A DNA stretch of 64,000 bases. It comes from an uncultured Selenomonadaceae bacterium. Its GTDB lineage: Bacteria; Bacillota; Negativicutes; Selenomonadales; Selenomonadaceae. Positions 35,050 to 44,009 of the stretch are shown here, one piece after another; positions within the stretch are counted from its first letter, which is position 1, and every line of letters starts with the position of its first letter. Both the position numbers and the translations under genes were made by a program. The notes beneath the pieces are model-generated. The model had not been told where the DNA came from, searched no databases, and saw nothing but the letters and a program-made list of their open reading frames with translations. The stretch is from assembly GCA_905234195.1 (NCBI GenBank), contig CAJOFR010000004.1:62001-126000 (forward strand), in the 5' to 3' direction.

Positions 35050-37143
35050 TTATTTCGTCTGGACTTCCGCGCCCTTGCCGTCGACAGCAACTTCAACGCC
35101 GGTTTCGCTAAAAGTTTTCATCTCGTTCAGCGCAGTCAAAGCCGCCTCGACAATCTCCACGCCGATACAAGCCGCCTCCCCGTCGAATCCAATTCTCGTT
35201 CCGGGTTTAAAAGCGTAATTTATCAGCTTGGTCGAGTAGAGGAGGAAAGGGCGAATCTCCGGACAAAGTTTTTCGAGGTAGCGTGCAATAATTTCGACGA
35301 TACCGCAATCGAGCGCAATCAAAGTTGAGTTATGCGCGGCCGAAACCATCGCGCCGATAATTGCGCCGGCAAGGCAACGATAATTTTTCGGGACTTGATT
35401 CAAAAAATCTTCGGGAGCGACTTTAAGGTCGCCATTTTTTTTGAGCAGAGCCCGCGCAAATTTTTCCTCCATCTTATCCAATTGCCAATCACTCAGCGCG
35501 GTCAAAGCGATAATCGGCACGCCAAAAGAAATTTCCTCCGCCAAATTCCTGCCGAAATTAAAAGCAACAGTCGGGTTTTGTTTTTTGTCGACGACGCCGA
35601 GAAAGAGTTTCATGCCAAAAGTTCGCGCCGTCATGCTGAAATCCAAAGAAACATTTCGACGTTTACCCATCTGCATCGAAAAAGTTTGGATACGCCCGAA
35701 TTGCGAAGGGCTGTTCTCCGTGTTCGTGAAGGCAAGCGCGGCGTGACGAAGTTTATTTATCGGGATACCCTCGTTGGTAATTCCGGCAATTTGTATGGCA
35801 ATATCTTCGAGCAACCCCAAACTTCCCTGCGGCTTTGTGAGATTGTCGAGGTATTCGCGGCAATTCTCCATAGACTTAAAATTAAGTTTCGGCATCGTGC
35901 TCAAATAAAAATTAAAAGTTTTGTCGGTCGCGGCAACGGGCTCGTCGTTTTTCGCTCCCATTTCGCGAATAAGCATAGGATACGAGCGCGGGATATTAAA
36001 ATCCTGCGCGCTGAATGGCGGCGTGAAAGACTCAAGTCTTTGGTCGTCGGCAAGCTGAAAATCCAAATCGACTTCTTCAATTTTAATATTGTCACCGAAA
36101 TTATCTTCCAGGAAGTTTTCAAACTCCTCGATATTATCTATTTTTGCGATGTCCTGCAATCCCAGCTGACTCAAAAAATTTTCGATAACCTTCGTCTCTT
36201 CGTCGTCCTCGTTAAAATCTTGAAGGTTGCCCTCAAAATCATCTTCCGGCGAACAAACGAAAACATAAACGAGATTATCGAGAATTTTCGCCGCGATTGA
36301 AGAGCCTATCGCTTCGCCGAGCGCAAGATCCAATCTCATCATCGCCTGCAACTCAAGATAGCGAATAACTTCAATGTGTGCGGGCTCCCTGCCGATATGG
36401 GAGGCGATAAGGTGCGACTGAACTTTCGAATTCAGCATGTCGGCAATGAGCGCGGCGACGGCAGTATTAAACCCGTCGAGGATAACAACGCAATCATGAT
36501 TTGCGGCGGCTATCATCACTCCCGCCATTGCCCCGAACTCGAAGCCGCCAACTTTCGTAAGAACGTCCATTGCGTCGAAGGGATCAGGTTCGTTGACTTT
36601 CAGAGCCCTGCGCACAACTCTCAACTTATTTCTGAAACGTTCGTCGGAGATATTTGAGCCGCGCCCCGTAGCTTTTTTTGGAGGCAAGCCGGTAATTGCG
36701 GAGGTGATAGCGGCGGCGACGGTCGTGTTTGCAATTCCCATTTCGCCAATCAAAAAACAATTAAACCCTGCCTTGATAGCTTTTTCCGCAAGTTTCTTGC
36801 CGATTGTCAAAGACTTGATAGCCTGCGCGCGGGTCATTGCGGGACCTTCGGCGATATTGTCCGTGCCGTAAGCAATTTTTCTATCGATAATCCCGGGCAG
36901 GTTTGAAATATCCGCATTAACCCCAACGTCGACGATAGCAAGTTCAGAGCGGGCAAATTTCGCAAAGGCATTGGCAGCACTCCCTTGATCCACCAGATAA
37001 TTTTTAACCATGCTTGCCGTCGTCGACTGCGGATAAGCACTGACATTCATTTTCGCCACGCCGTGATCTGCGCAAAAAATGAACGTACATTTTTTTGTTT
37101 TTCCGATTTCGCGATAGGTGTTTGCTATTTCAGTGAACGTCAT
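35050..37143 (-). CDS. Tandem CobT-domain fusion, ArsAB-like phosphoribosyltransferase
   Basis: 697 residues, twice the length of CobT (about 350). The first half (1-300) reads as CobT without its first 40 residues: FIFCADHGVAK, VDVGVNADISNLPG, GNTTVAAAI-like GEMGIANTTVAAAITS, and LDLALGEAIGSS with the catalytic glutamate. A 100-residue acidic linker follows. The second half (about 430-697) has the CobT beginning absent from the first, YLDNLTKPQGSLGLLEDIA, a diverged middle, and a CobT-like end GEAACIGVEIVEAALTALNEMKTFSETGVE. CobT activates the lower-ligand base of cobamides. In Sporomusa two CobT homologues, ArsA and ArsB, act together on phenol or p-cresol; this looks like the two in one chain. 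ATG 37143 directly abuts the AdoMetDC-like gene. Confidence 0.8.
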   Translation of the reverse strand: MTFTEIANTYREIGKTKKCTFIFCADHGVAKMNVSAYPQSTTASMVKNYLVDQGSAANAFAKFARSELAIVDVGVNADISNLPGIIDRKIAYGTDNIAEGPAMTRAQAIKSLTIGKKLAEKAIKAGFNCFLIGEMGIANTTVAAAITSAITGLPPKKATGRGSNISDERFRNKLRVVRRALKVNEPDPFDAMDVLTKVGGFEFGAMAGVMIAAANHDCVVILDGFNTAVAALIADMLNSKVQSHLIASHIGREPAHIEVIRYLELQAMMRLDLALGEAIGSSIAAKILDNLVYVFVCSPEDDFEGNLQDFNEDDEETKVIENFLSQLGLQDIAKIDNIEEFENFLEDNFGDNIKIEEVDLDFQLADDQRLESFTPPFSAQDFNIPRSYPMLIREMGAKNDEPVAATDKTFNFYLSTMPKLNFKSMENCREYLDNLTKPQGSLGLLEDIAIQIAGITNEGIPINKLRHAALAFTNTENSPSQFGRIQTFSMQMGKRRNVSLDFSMTARTFGMKLFLGVVDKKQNPTVAFNFGRNLAEEISFGVPIIALTALSDWQLDKMEEKFARALLKKNGDLKVAPEDFLNQVPKNYRCLAGAIIGAMVSAAHNSTLIALDCGIVEIIARYLEKLCPEIRPFLLYSTKLINYAFKPGTRIGFDGEAACIGVEIVEAALTALNEMKTFSETGVEVAVDGKGAEVQTK

Positions 37144-37587
37144 TTAATTGCCCCTCCGAACCAATTTTTTTACGACTCTTGCGCCCGCGTTGCGAACCCT
37201 CCTTAAAGGAGCCACGCGGGTAATTATTTTGGGCTTAATATCTTTTTCCAGCCCGAAGTCTCCGCGTTTCAAGAAAGTGGATTTAATTTTATCGGGCTGT
37301 AAAAATTTTCGCAGAGCTTTAGAAATTTCTTCGGGCTCGCCGTTTTCGTTGCAGGTAAAAATATCCACCGCAACATATCTCAACAAAACGTAGACGTGCA
37401 AAGCGATATGCCCGTCCGAAAACGCGCCGATTATCGTGAAATGATCTTTGGCTATCGCCTCCGAAGTAATCGTCGGCTCTTTGCCGATAATCCCCGTCAA
37501 AATATTTTTTATCTCTTCCGAATTATTTAATCTCTTCGTATTGCAGTTGTATAAATCCAGAGTAAGTTGACGCGCCAATATTTTCAT
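37144..37587 (-). CDS. AdoMet-decarboxylase-like protein lacking the pyruvoyl serine
   Basis: 147 residues. The fold elements RQLTLDLYNCN, IALH and YVAVDIFTCNENGEPEEISKALRKFLQPDK match prokaryotic S-adenosylmethionine decarboxylase (SpeD/SpeH). The self-cleavage motif that should read ESHLxIHTWPE reads SDGHIALHVYVLL, so the serine that becomes the pyruvoyl group is not there. A basic tail (RVAPLRRVRNAGARVVKKLVRRG) is extra. It may be an inactive homologue with another role. Its last codon lies next to the ATG of the CobT-like gene, so the two are co-expressed. An ornithine/lysine decarboxylase is at 37-1491. Confidence 0.7.
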   Translation of the reverse strand: MKILARQLTLDLYNCNTKRLNNSEEIKNILTGIIGKEPTITSEAIAKDHFTIIGAFSDGHIALHVYVLLRYVAVDIFTCNENGEPEEISKALRKFLQPDKIKSTFLKRGDFGLEKDIKPKIITRVAPLRRVRNAGARVVKKLVRRGN

Positions 37588-37622
37588 CGCGCAGCTCCTT
37601 TCTTTTTGAGTGAACCGAAAAA

Positions 37623-38729
37623 TTATTCGGCGGGCATTAAAACAATATTAACCGGTAAGTTTGACGCGCCGGGCGGCGAATATTCAAAGCTGACTCTGCC
37701 GCTGTAACTTCCAAGCTCGCTAATTTCAACGTAGTTCGTGAAAAGCGAAAGACCTTCCTCGCGCGCAATTCTTACTGAATCCGACTCGCGGGGAGTCTTC
37801 TCGCCGAAATAAAGCCTACCTTCCGGCGTGGGTATCGTTCCGGATTTTTCCCCGCAAATAAATCTCATGACGCCCGCATAAGTCCCACCGAGAGGGCTCA
37901 ATAAAAACCGCGTCTTAGCCTTCGTTTGAAAATCCAACCGGTAATTTATTCCGTAGTTCCCAACATTCGTGACCTCCGAACCGTCCGTCGCGTCAATCCC
38001 CTTTTTGAAAGGATCCTTGACGTCGCCGCCCAAAAGCACGTAGCCTATACCGTCGGTCTTCGGGTCGTACTCCCTCTTCAATCTAATTTCGCGATTCATA
38101 TTTTTAAAAGTGCCGCGCAATTTCTGTTCGTCCTTCGGCAAAATTTTTGCGTGGTTTAAAAAATTCAGCGGGTTTAAATCTTCGGGGTACATGAGCACGG
38201 AAATTTTGACGGGACCTTTCGTTTTGAAATCGTAGACGCCATAAATCAAATTGCCCGGCTCAATTACGACGCTGTCCATTTCCGGCTGAAAAAGTTTCCG
38301 CTCCCTCTTTGAAAGTTTAATCGTGTCGTGGAAATTATTTTTCATGTACATCATTTGCGTAGACTTGCCGACGAGCAAAAAATTTTTGTCCGGCGCGGTG
38401 AAACCGCCACGAGTAATTTCGACGGTGTTTTTCAAGCCGAAAACATTTTCGACGATAACGGCAAGCTTTTTATTTTCAGCAGAATTGTTCAGATGATAAA
38501 ACAAAATTCGCGCGTTGCCGGTGACGGTGTCCGCGTACAAAATCCCGTCCCTGTCGACGTATTCGGGGCTGTCAGAAAAAATCAGCGTGCCGCCGGTATC
38601 AATCACTTCGACGGGAAGACGACGCATAATTTTTGAGGCGTGGCTGTCCGGCTCCGCGAAAGCCGTTGCCGAAAACGAAAGGAATGCCGCCAAAGTCATT
38701 GCCGCGATAAATTTTCCTGCAAAGTCCAA
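37623..38729 (-). CDS. Exported protein of unknown function
   Basis: 368 residues. Signal peptide FAGKFIAAMTLAAFLSFSATAFA, then a beta-rich protein with no motif I recognise. Visible pieces are EVIDTGGTLIFSDSPEYVDRDGILYADTVTGNARILFYHLNN, and near the end FLLSPLGGTYAGVMRFICG and VSFEYSPPGASNLPVNIVLMP, which resemble a jelly-roll or immunoglobulin-like exported domain. TTG 38729 is chosen: GGAGGAG lies 10 nt upstream and this start avoids overlap with the deacetylase, which ends at 38752. Probably an envelope or matrix protein co-transcribed with that deacetylase. Confidence 0.65.
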   Translation of the reverse strand: MDFAGKFIAAMTLAAFLSFSATAFAEPDSHASKIMRRLPVEVIDTGGTLIFSDSPEYVDRDGILYADTVTGNARILFYHLNNSAENKKLAVIVENVFGLKNTVEITRGGFTAPDKNFLLVGKSTQMMYMKNNFHDTIKLSKRERKLFQPEMDSVVIEPGNLIYGVYDFKTKGPVKISVLMYPEDLNPLNFLNHAKILPKDEQKLRGTFKNMNREIRLKREYDPKTDGIGYVLLGGDVKDPFKKGIDATDGSEVTNVGNYGINYRLDFQTKAKTRFLLSPLGGTYAGVMRFICGEKSGTIPTPEGRLYFGEKTPRESDSVRIAREEGLSLFTNYVEISELGSYSGRVSFEYSPPGASNLPVNIVLMPAE

Positions 38730-38751
38730 TAAAATTTTTCTCCTCCAAAAT

Positions 38752-39516
38752 TTACTTCCTGAATCTCGCAAAAAGTTCCGCCTTGAAAAGCCGCCACCTA
38801 AATTCATAAATCCCAAAACGCGGCTTGCGAATATTGACGCGCTTCAAAAGAAAAGGATCCGTGTTGAAATCATTCAAGCCCGCCTCGCCGGTGACCGCCG
38901 TAAAAAATTTCTCCTGCTTGAGCATTTCGACAATCTCCCGATTATAAACGCCGTTCGGGTACGAAAAACTGTAGATGTATCCCAAACCGTTCCATTCAAG
39001 AAAAGTTTTCGAGCCGTGAATCTGATTTTCCAAAAACTCCCCGCTCAAAGTGACAAGCGGCAAATGATCTGCAGAGTGCGACCCAATTTCAATCCCGCGC
39101 GCCTGCATTTCCTTCAGCTCCTCAATTGTCAAGTAGCCGGGCTTGCCGAGCCGGTTCGTGATAACATAAACCACCGCTTTCATTTTGTGCGCTTCGAGAA
39201 TCGGCAACATTTCGGTATAAAGATTTTCGTAGCCGTCGTCAAAAGTCAAGACAATCGGTTTTTCGGGAAGTTCTTCGACGCCGTTATAAGCGCGGGCATA
39301 ATCCAGCAAAGTGATTGTAGTATAACCTTTTTGCTGAAGATAATCAAGCTGGGCGGAAAATTCGGCGGGCGGAACATTATAAATTTCGGATTCGGGATCA
39401 GTTTTGTTTGTGACCGAGTGATATTCGAGGATGGGAAAACCTTGCGGCGCGGGCGTGAAAAAAATAAATCCCGCGAGCAACAAAATTATTGCAAAAAATG
39501 CGCTTGCCAAACGCAA
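38752..39516 (-). CDS. Polysaccharide deacetylase (NodB domain), membrane-anchored
   Basis: 254 residues. An N-terminal membrane anchor (LASAFFAIILLLAGFIFF) is followed by a carbohydrate esterase 4 domain: ILEYHSV, the metal/catalytic TFDDGYEN and the zinc ligands in GSHSADHLPL, then SFSYPNGVYN. It removes N-acetyl groups from peptidoglycan, chitin-like or biofilm polysaccharides outside the membrane. TTG 39516, 9 nt after AGGAG, is the likely start. Confidence 0.88.
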   Translation of the reverse strand: MRLASAFFAIILLLAGFIFFTPAPQGFPILEYHSVTNKTDPESEIYNVPPAEFSAQLDYLQQKGYTTITLLDYARAYNGVEELPEKPIVLTFDDGYENLYTEMLPILEAHKMKAVVYVITNRLGKPGYLTIEELKEMQARGIEIGSHSADHLPLVTLSGEFLENQIHGSKTFLEWNGLGYIYSFSYPNGVYNREIVEMLKQEKFFTAVTGEAGLNDFNTDPFLLKRVNIRKPRFGIYEFRWRLFKAELFARFRK

Positions 39517-39532
39517 AATAATCAACTCCTGT

Positions 39533-39561
39533 TTGACTTTTAGCCGTGAATATTGTATAAT
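39533..39561 (+). promoter_or_regulatory. Promoter of tRNA-Leu
   Basis: TTGACT (39533-39538), a 17-nt spacer and perfect TATAAT (39556-39561), 27 nt before the mature tRNA. Confidence 0.8.
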
Positions 39562-39588
39562 TTTTCTGAAATTAGCTGGGGAATTTTC

Positions 39589-39674
39589 GCGGATGTGGCG
39601 GAACTGGCAGACGCGCCGGACTTAGAATCCGGTGTCCTTGTGACGTATGGGTTCAAGTCCCTTCATCCGCACCA
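39589..39674 (+). tRNA. tRNA-Leu (anticodon TAG)
   Basis: 86 nt including an encoded CCA (39672-39674). Acceptor GCGGATG pairs with CATCCGC. The anticodon loop reads CTTAGAA, giving TAG, which decodes CUN leucine codons. A long variable arm (class II) and GGTTCAAGTCC T-loop are present. Single gene, isolated between opposing operons. Confidence 0.95.
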
Positions 39675-39677
39675 TGT

Positions 39678-41357
39678 TTATAGGTTTTTGTCGTCGGAAT
39701 TTTTTCTGACACTTAAACTGCGGTAAATTTTTTCAAGTTCTTTTATGTATTGACTTCTGTCCGGTAACGAAGACTTCAAAATTTTTTCACGCAGTTTCAT
39801 GTGACAGGTTGTCAATAATCTTTTGTGTCGTCCCAAGCGGACGGCTTTTTTTATGTAGTCGTCGGGATTTTCGGCAATAAGTTCAGGAAAATTCGCCGCC
39901 GTCAAAATCGACGCGCCAAAATTCGAGCCGTGATTCTTCCCGCGCAAAACCACGACCGGCACGCCCATAAAAAGAGCCTCGCAAGTCGTCGCGCCGCCGT
40001 TGTAGGGAAAAGTGTCCAGCGCAATATCAATGTCGCGATACTGCTCAAGATAATCGCGGCTATAAGGACGAAGCTCCACCCTGTCGAGAGGAAAATTATT
40101 TTTGCGCAGTTTCTCTATGACAATCGCGCGCCCGTCTTCGACGCTGCAAATTTTTCCCTTGATAATCAAATTTGATTCGGGCACCCCCGCCAAAATCTCC
40201 CGCCAAATTTTCAGAACGTCGTCGCTGATTTTCGCGAAGTTGTTAAAACTCCCGAACGTCACGAAATTTTTTTCGGCGCGCGGCAAAATTTCCGGCAAGG
40301 GAATAATCGGCGCGTAACAAAGATGACAGCCGTCGACGCGCAAAATTTTTTCGGTGAAGCCCGTCGAATTTTCCGGAGAAGAAATTTTGTCGGACAAAAA
40401 ATAATCAATCGCGGCAAGCCCGGTCGTTGCAGTGTAGCCCAGCGCGGTAATCTGAATCGGCGCGGGTTTGTGCGCCATAATCGGCAGACAATTATTTTGC
40501 GAATGCCCCGACAAGTCCACGAGAATTTCAATCCGGTCACGAAAAATAATCTGCGCGGCGTCTTGAGCATCGTAGGAACTTAAATCCCGCCACGAAATTT
40601 TATTGCGCCTGAAAATATCCGTGACAGAATCGCTTTTGCCGGTGTGGTAGCAAGTCACGGAAAATTTTTCGCGGTCGAAATTTTTTAACAGCGGCTGAAT
40701 AAAATTCGCAACAGCATGATAACGAAAGTCCGGCGAAATATAACCGATTTTAATTTTCTTCGCGGCGGAAAAATTTTTTTCATGGCGAAAAGTTTTTACG
40801 TCGGCAAAAAATTTATTGTAGCCCTTCGCGAAATTTTTGATGACTTCGGGCGGCGTGTCGCGGTAGTTCCTCAAAAAAAGATGCTTGGAATAAATTTCGG
40901 CGGCGCGGATTTTATTTTCAGTCAAGCCGCTCGCCTCCAAAAGATTTTCAGCGGCGGCAATCGATTCGCCGGCAAGATAGAGCCCGTCAGAAATCCAGCA
41001 CAGTGCCTTAAACAAAATTTTCCTTGCCAAAAAATTTTCGCCGCAACTTCGACAATCTTCGATAACGCCGTTCAAAATTTTAAACTCTTCCTTGAGCCGA
41101 AAATTTTCCGCCGCAATCCCGCCCAAAATCAAACGTCCGCGCAAGTTGTCGGGATCAGTCGACAGGGATTTTTCGGCGAAAGTTTTAGCCGCGTCGAGTT
41201 CGCCGAGATAAAGAGCCGCCTCCGCAAAAATCGCATTGCCCTCCGCAGAATTTTTATCCAGCTCCAAAATTTCCTGCGCCGCGCCGCGCATGGATTCAGC
41301 GTCTCCGTTCTCAAAAAATTTTTCGGCAAGCACAGCCCAACTAAAAATCTCGTCCAA
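39678..41357 (-). CDS. TPR plus SPINDLY/OGT-like glycosyltransferase
   Basis: 559 residues. An N-terminal helical TPR region (about 1-165) is followed by an O-GlcNAc-transferase C-terminal domain of the bacterial GT41 kind: IGYISPDFRYHAVANFIQPLL, RIEILVDLSGHSQNNCLPIMAHKPAPIQITALGYTATTG, VTFGSFNNFAKIS, and DIALDTFPYNGGATTCEALFMGVPVVVLRG. Such enzymes add sugars to serine or threonine of proteins; in flagellated bacteria they are often found to modify flagellin or adhesins. The TTG start has GGGGG 8 nt upstream. It is the last gene of the ABC-transporter operon; the flagellin is 7 kb away. Confidence 0.85.
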   Translation of the reverse strand: MDEIFSWAVLAEKFFENGDAESMRGAAQEILELDKNSAEGNAIFAEAALYLGELDAAKTFAEKSLSTDPDNLRGRLILGGIAAENFRLKEEFKILNGVIEDCRSCGENFLARKILFKALCWISDGLYLAGESIAAAENLLEASGLTENKIRAAEIYSKHLFLRNYRDTPPEVIKNFAKGYNKFFADVKTFRHEKNFSAAKKIKIGYISPDFRYHAVANFIQPLLKNFDREKFSVTCYHTGKSDSVTDIFRRNKISWRDLSSYDAQDAAQIIFRDRIEILVDLSGHSQNNCLPIMAHKPAPIQITALGYTATTGLAAIDYFLSDKISSPENSTGFTEKILRVDGCHLCYAPIIPLPEILPRAEKNFVTFGSFNNFAKISDDVLKIWREILAGVPESNLIIKGKICSVEDGRAIVIEKLRKNNFPLDRVELRPYSRDYLEQYRDIDIALDTFPYNGGATTCEALFMGVPVVVLRGKNHGSNFGASILTAANFPELIAENPDDYIKKAVRLGRHKRLLTTCHMKLREKILKSSLPDRSQYIKELEKIYRSLSVRKNSDDKNL

Positions 41358-41372
41358 AAAAATTCCCCCGAT

Positions 41373-42491
41373 TTACAATTCAAAATCAATCACGTTGAAG
41401 CCGTCTTCGTAAGCGTGATTAAAATTTTCGGCAACACTGTGCAAAATCTTTACGCCGAGATTGTCCGCGAAGTTCACGACGGAAAGTTTTTTGTCGAAGG
41501 GATTATGCGGCTTGCCCTTGCACAAAATTTTAAAGTCAGCCTTGCCGACGACCTCCGAATAAATTATATCAATCGAGATAAAAATTTTCTCGTCGTCGTC
41601 GTAGCAGCCGCCAATCATCTCGTAAATAATTTCTTCGCAACAAAGTTGCATGCGGTAGGTGTAGCGCGGCTTGAGTCCGTATTTTTCGGCGAAGAGCTGA
41701 ATTTTATTTTGCATCTCCATTAAATCGAAGTGCCGGCTAAAAATCTCGTAGTGGAAAAATTTTTGCCGCCGAATAAACGCGATTGTCTTTTCACGTTGCG
41801 GCGCGTCGAAAATCTCTTCGGGCGTGCCCTGCTCGTAAATCCCGCCGTCCGCGAAAAACAAAACGCGCGTCGCCACTTCCCGCGCAAAATTCATTTCGTG
41901 AGTGACAATTATCATCGTCAAATTTCTTTTGGCGAGCATGCGCATGACCGCGAGAACTTCACCGACCATAGTCGGGTCGAGCGCGCTTGTCGGTTCGTCG
42001 AACAGCAAAATTTCCGGTTCCATCATCAAGCTGCGACAAATTGCGATACGCTGTTGTTGCCCTCCGCTAAGTTCGTCCGGATAGCTGAAAATTTTTTCCG
42101 CAAGCCCGACTTGTTGCAAAAGATCTTTCGCCTTGTCGTAGGCCTCTTGCGCGGGAATTTTCAACAACTCGACGGGCGCGGCAATCAAATTTTCAATCAC
42201 CGTCATGCCCGCGAAAAGATCAAACGACTGAAAAATCATTCCGATTTTCCGACGCACGAGTTCAAAATTACAATTCGCGTCGGCAATATTTTCGCCGTCG
42301 AAAAAAATTTTCCCTGCCGTCGGATTTTCCAAATGATTTATCATTCGCAAAAAAGTTGACTTGCCGGTGCCGCTCGGTCCGATAATCGAAATGACTTCCC
42401 CGCGTTTAATTTCGACGTTGACATTTTTCAGCGGCGTGGTTTCCGCGTATTCCTTGCGCAGATTTTCAATTTTAAGAATGACTTCGCTCAT
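41373..42491 (-). CDS. Polar amino-acid ABC ATPase with C-terminal RsbW-like domain (copy A)
   Basis: 372 residues against the usual 240-250. Residues 1-245 form a GlnQ/HisP-type ATPase: Walker A GPSGTGKST (about 38-46), [15 protein letters not shown], Walker [14 protein letters not shown], and the VTHEM switch. The remaining 125 residues ([39 protein letters not shown]...[14 protein letters not shown]...LGVKILHSVAENFNHAYEDGFNVIDFEL) look like a GHKL ATPase fold of the RsbW/SpoIIAB sort. The N-box asparagine and DxGxG are not intact, so this part may be regulatory only. ATG 42491 overlaps the stop of the binding-protein/permease gene. Confidence 0.85.
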   Translation of the reverse strand: MSEVILKIENLRKEYAETTPLKNVNVEIKRGEVISIIGPSGTGKSTFLRMINHLENPTAGKIFFDGENIADANCNFELVRRKIGMIFQSFDLFAGMTVIENLIAAPVELLKIPAQEAYDKAKDLLQQVGLAEKIFSYPDELSGGQQQRIAICRSLMMEPEILLFDEPTSALDPTMVGEVLAVMRMLAKRNLTMIIVTHEMNFAREVATRVLFFADGGIYEQGTPEEIFDAPQREKTIAFIRRQKFFHYEIFSRHFDLMEMQNKIQLFAEKYGLKPRYTYRMQLCCEEIIYEMIGGCYDDDEKIFISIDIIYSEVVGKADFKILCKGKPHNPFDKKLSVVNFADNLGVKILHSVAENFNHAYEDGFNVIDFEL

Positions 42492-43990
42492 AACTTCACG
42501 CCCTTTAAAATATCTTCGCGCCGTCTGGTTTTCGGGTCGAAGTGTATCGCGACGTTGTCAGCAAATTTTTTGAGCAGCCACGACAGCAACAAGTAGATTA
42601 TCGAAATTATTATTATCGGCAAGAAGGCGTCGTAGGTGCGCGCGCGGATTAAGTCTGCTATTCTCGTCAAGTCTTGCACGGCGATATACCCGACTATTGC
42701 TGTTTCGAGGAGGAGGGTGTTCAGCGCGAGCCGGTACGACGGGAAAAAAATTCTTATGACTTGCGGCAAAATAAATTTTACGAACGCCCGCCGTTCCGAA
42801 AATCCCAACGACAACGCCGCTTCCGTTTGTCCTTTGGAAATACTTTCCGCGCCGCTTTTCAGCATGACGAAAACCGAGACGCTTAACAAAATGGAAAAGA
42901 CGACTACCGCGACGAAAATTGCCGGGACGTCGACGCTGCCAAAAACGATGTAGTAAAAAAATAACAGCAGAACCATTGTCGGCAGTCCTTGGAGGGTTTG
43001 GATTACGGTGTTGATAATTTTGTTTACGGGTTTTATTTTTTCGCGGTAAAGCATGTACACCGCAAAGCCCAACAGCGTCCCGAAAATCATAGAAGAAAAT
43101 GTGATAGTCAGCGTGCTAAAAATCCCGCTAAAAAACATTTTCCAGCGGTCTTCGATAATTATCGTGGCGGCAATTCTGTCCTTAGTTTCGTCGAGAAAAC
43201 TTTTGCCGGTTATCGCGTCCGAATTGATAACGGCGACAGTTTTTTGAATGTACGTCGGATTTGCGAAAAGCATACTCTGTTCGCGTTCGGGCATAATTTC
43301 TATCGCGTCCAGAGCCGCATCAAGTTTGCCCGAAGCCATATCGACGAGCATCGTTTCAAAGAGTTCAACTTTAATTTCGTAGTCGTAGCCGTAAGTCGCA
43401 CAAAATTTGTCGAACAACTCAACTTCAAAGCCGACGGGCTCCGTGCCCCTAAGATAAACGAAAGGTGAGCTGGCCGCGTCAGTGCCGACTTTCAGAGTGC
43501 CGTTTTCTCCGGAAAGTTTTGACTTTGTGAAAGTCCGTTGAGTTTCGTCGCTGTGAATCCATTTTTGATCCAGCGCGGTCAAAGTCCCGTCCGCCTCACA
43601 CTGCTTTAAAAATTCGTTCATTTGCGCGCAGAGCTGTTGACCTTTTTCATTTTTCGCGAAGATATACGACGTGGGGACGTCGCCGAGATTTTCGGGAAGA
43701 TAATCGACGTCGACGCCCTCCAACTTCAAATTTTCGACGTACGATTCAGCTATAACAAACGCATCAATTTTATTCTGCTTGAGATTCTGAACGAGGTCGC
43801 TGACAAAATCGAGGTAAACATACTGCGCGTCAGGCAAAACTTTTCGCGCCGCAAACTCGTAGCCGCACTCAGGCCAACAACCTATTCGCGCATGCTTTAA
43901 ATCTTCGACGGAAGTTATCTGCCGCGATTCAATGCCGCAACCGGAAAATAAAATCGCCGTCAAAATTATCAGCGTCAAAAATTTTTTCAC
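42488..43990 (-). CDS. Fused solute-binding lipoprotein and permease, permuted binding domain
   Basis: 500 residues. Lipobox LFSGC gives a lipid anchor at about C18. Residues about 25-275 are a binding domain in permuted order: first ITSVEDLKHARIGCW...FLKQCEADGTLTALDQKW (normally the second half of SBP_bac_3), then GTLKVGTDAASSPFVYLRGTEPVGFEVELF...MPEREQSMLFANPTYIQKTVAVI (normally the first half). Residues 285-500 are a HisM/GlnP-type permease with the EAA loop (EAALSLGFSERRAFVKFILPQ). GTG start 43990 with GAGGAA upstream. Overlaps ATPase copy A by 4 nt; together they could form a full importer. Confidence 0.85.
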   Translation of the reverse strand: MKKFLTLIILTAILFSGCGIESRQITSVEDLKHARIGCWPECGYEFAARKVLPDAQYVYLDFVSDLVQNLKQNKIDAFVIAESYVENLKLEGVDVDYLPENLGDVPTSYIFAKNEKGQQLCAQMNEFLKQCEADGTLTALDQKWIHSDETQRTFTKSKLSGENGTLKVGTDAASSPFVYLRGTEPVGFEVELFDKFCATYGYDYEIKVELFETMLVDMASGKLDAALDAIEIMPEREQSMLFANPTYIQKTVAVINSDAITGKSFLDETKDRIAATIIIEDRWKMFFSGIFSTLTITFSSMIFGTLLGFAVYMLYREKIKPVNKIINTVIQTLQGLPTMVLLLFFYYIVFGSVDVPAIFVAVVVFSILLSVSVFVMLKSGAESISKGQTEAALSLGFSERRAFVKFILPQVIRIFFPSYRLALNTLLLETAIVGYIAVQDLTRIADLIRARTYDAFLPIIIISIIYLLLSWLLKKFADNVAIHFDPKTRRREDILKGVKL

Positions 43991-44009
43991 GAAATTAAAT
44001 TCCTCTCAA

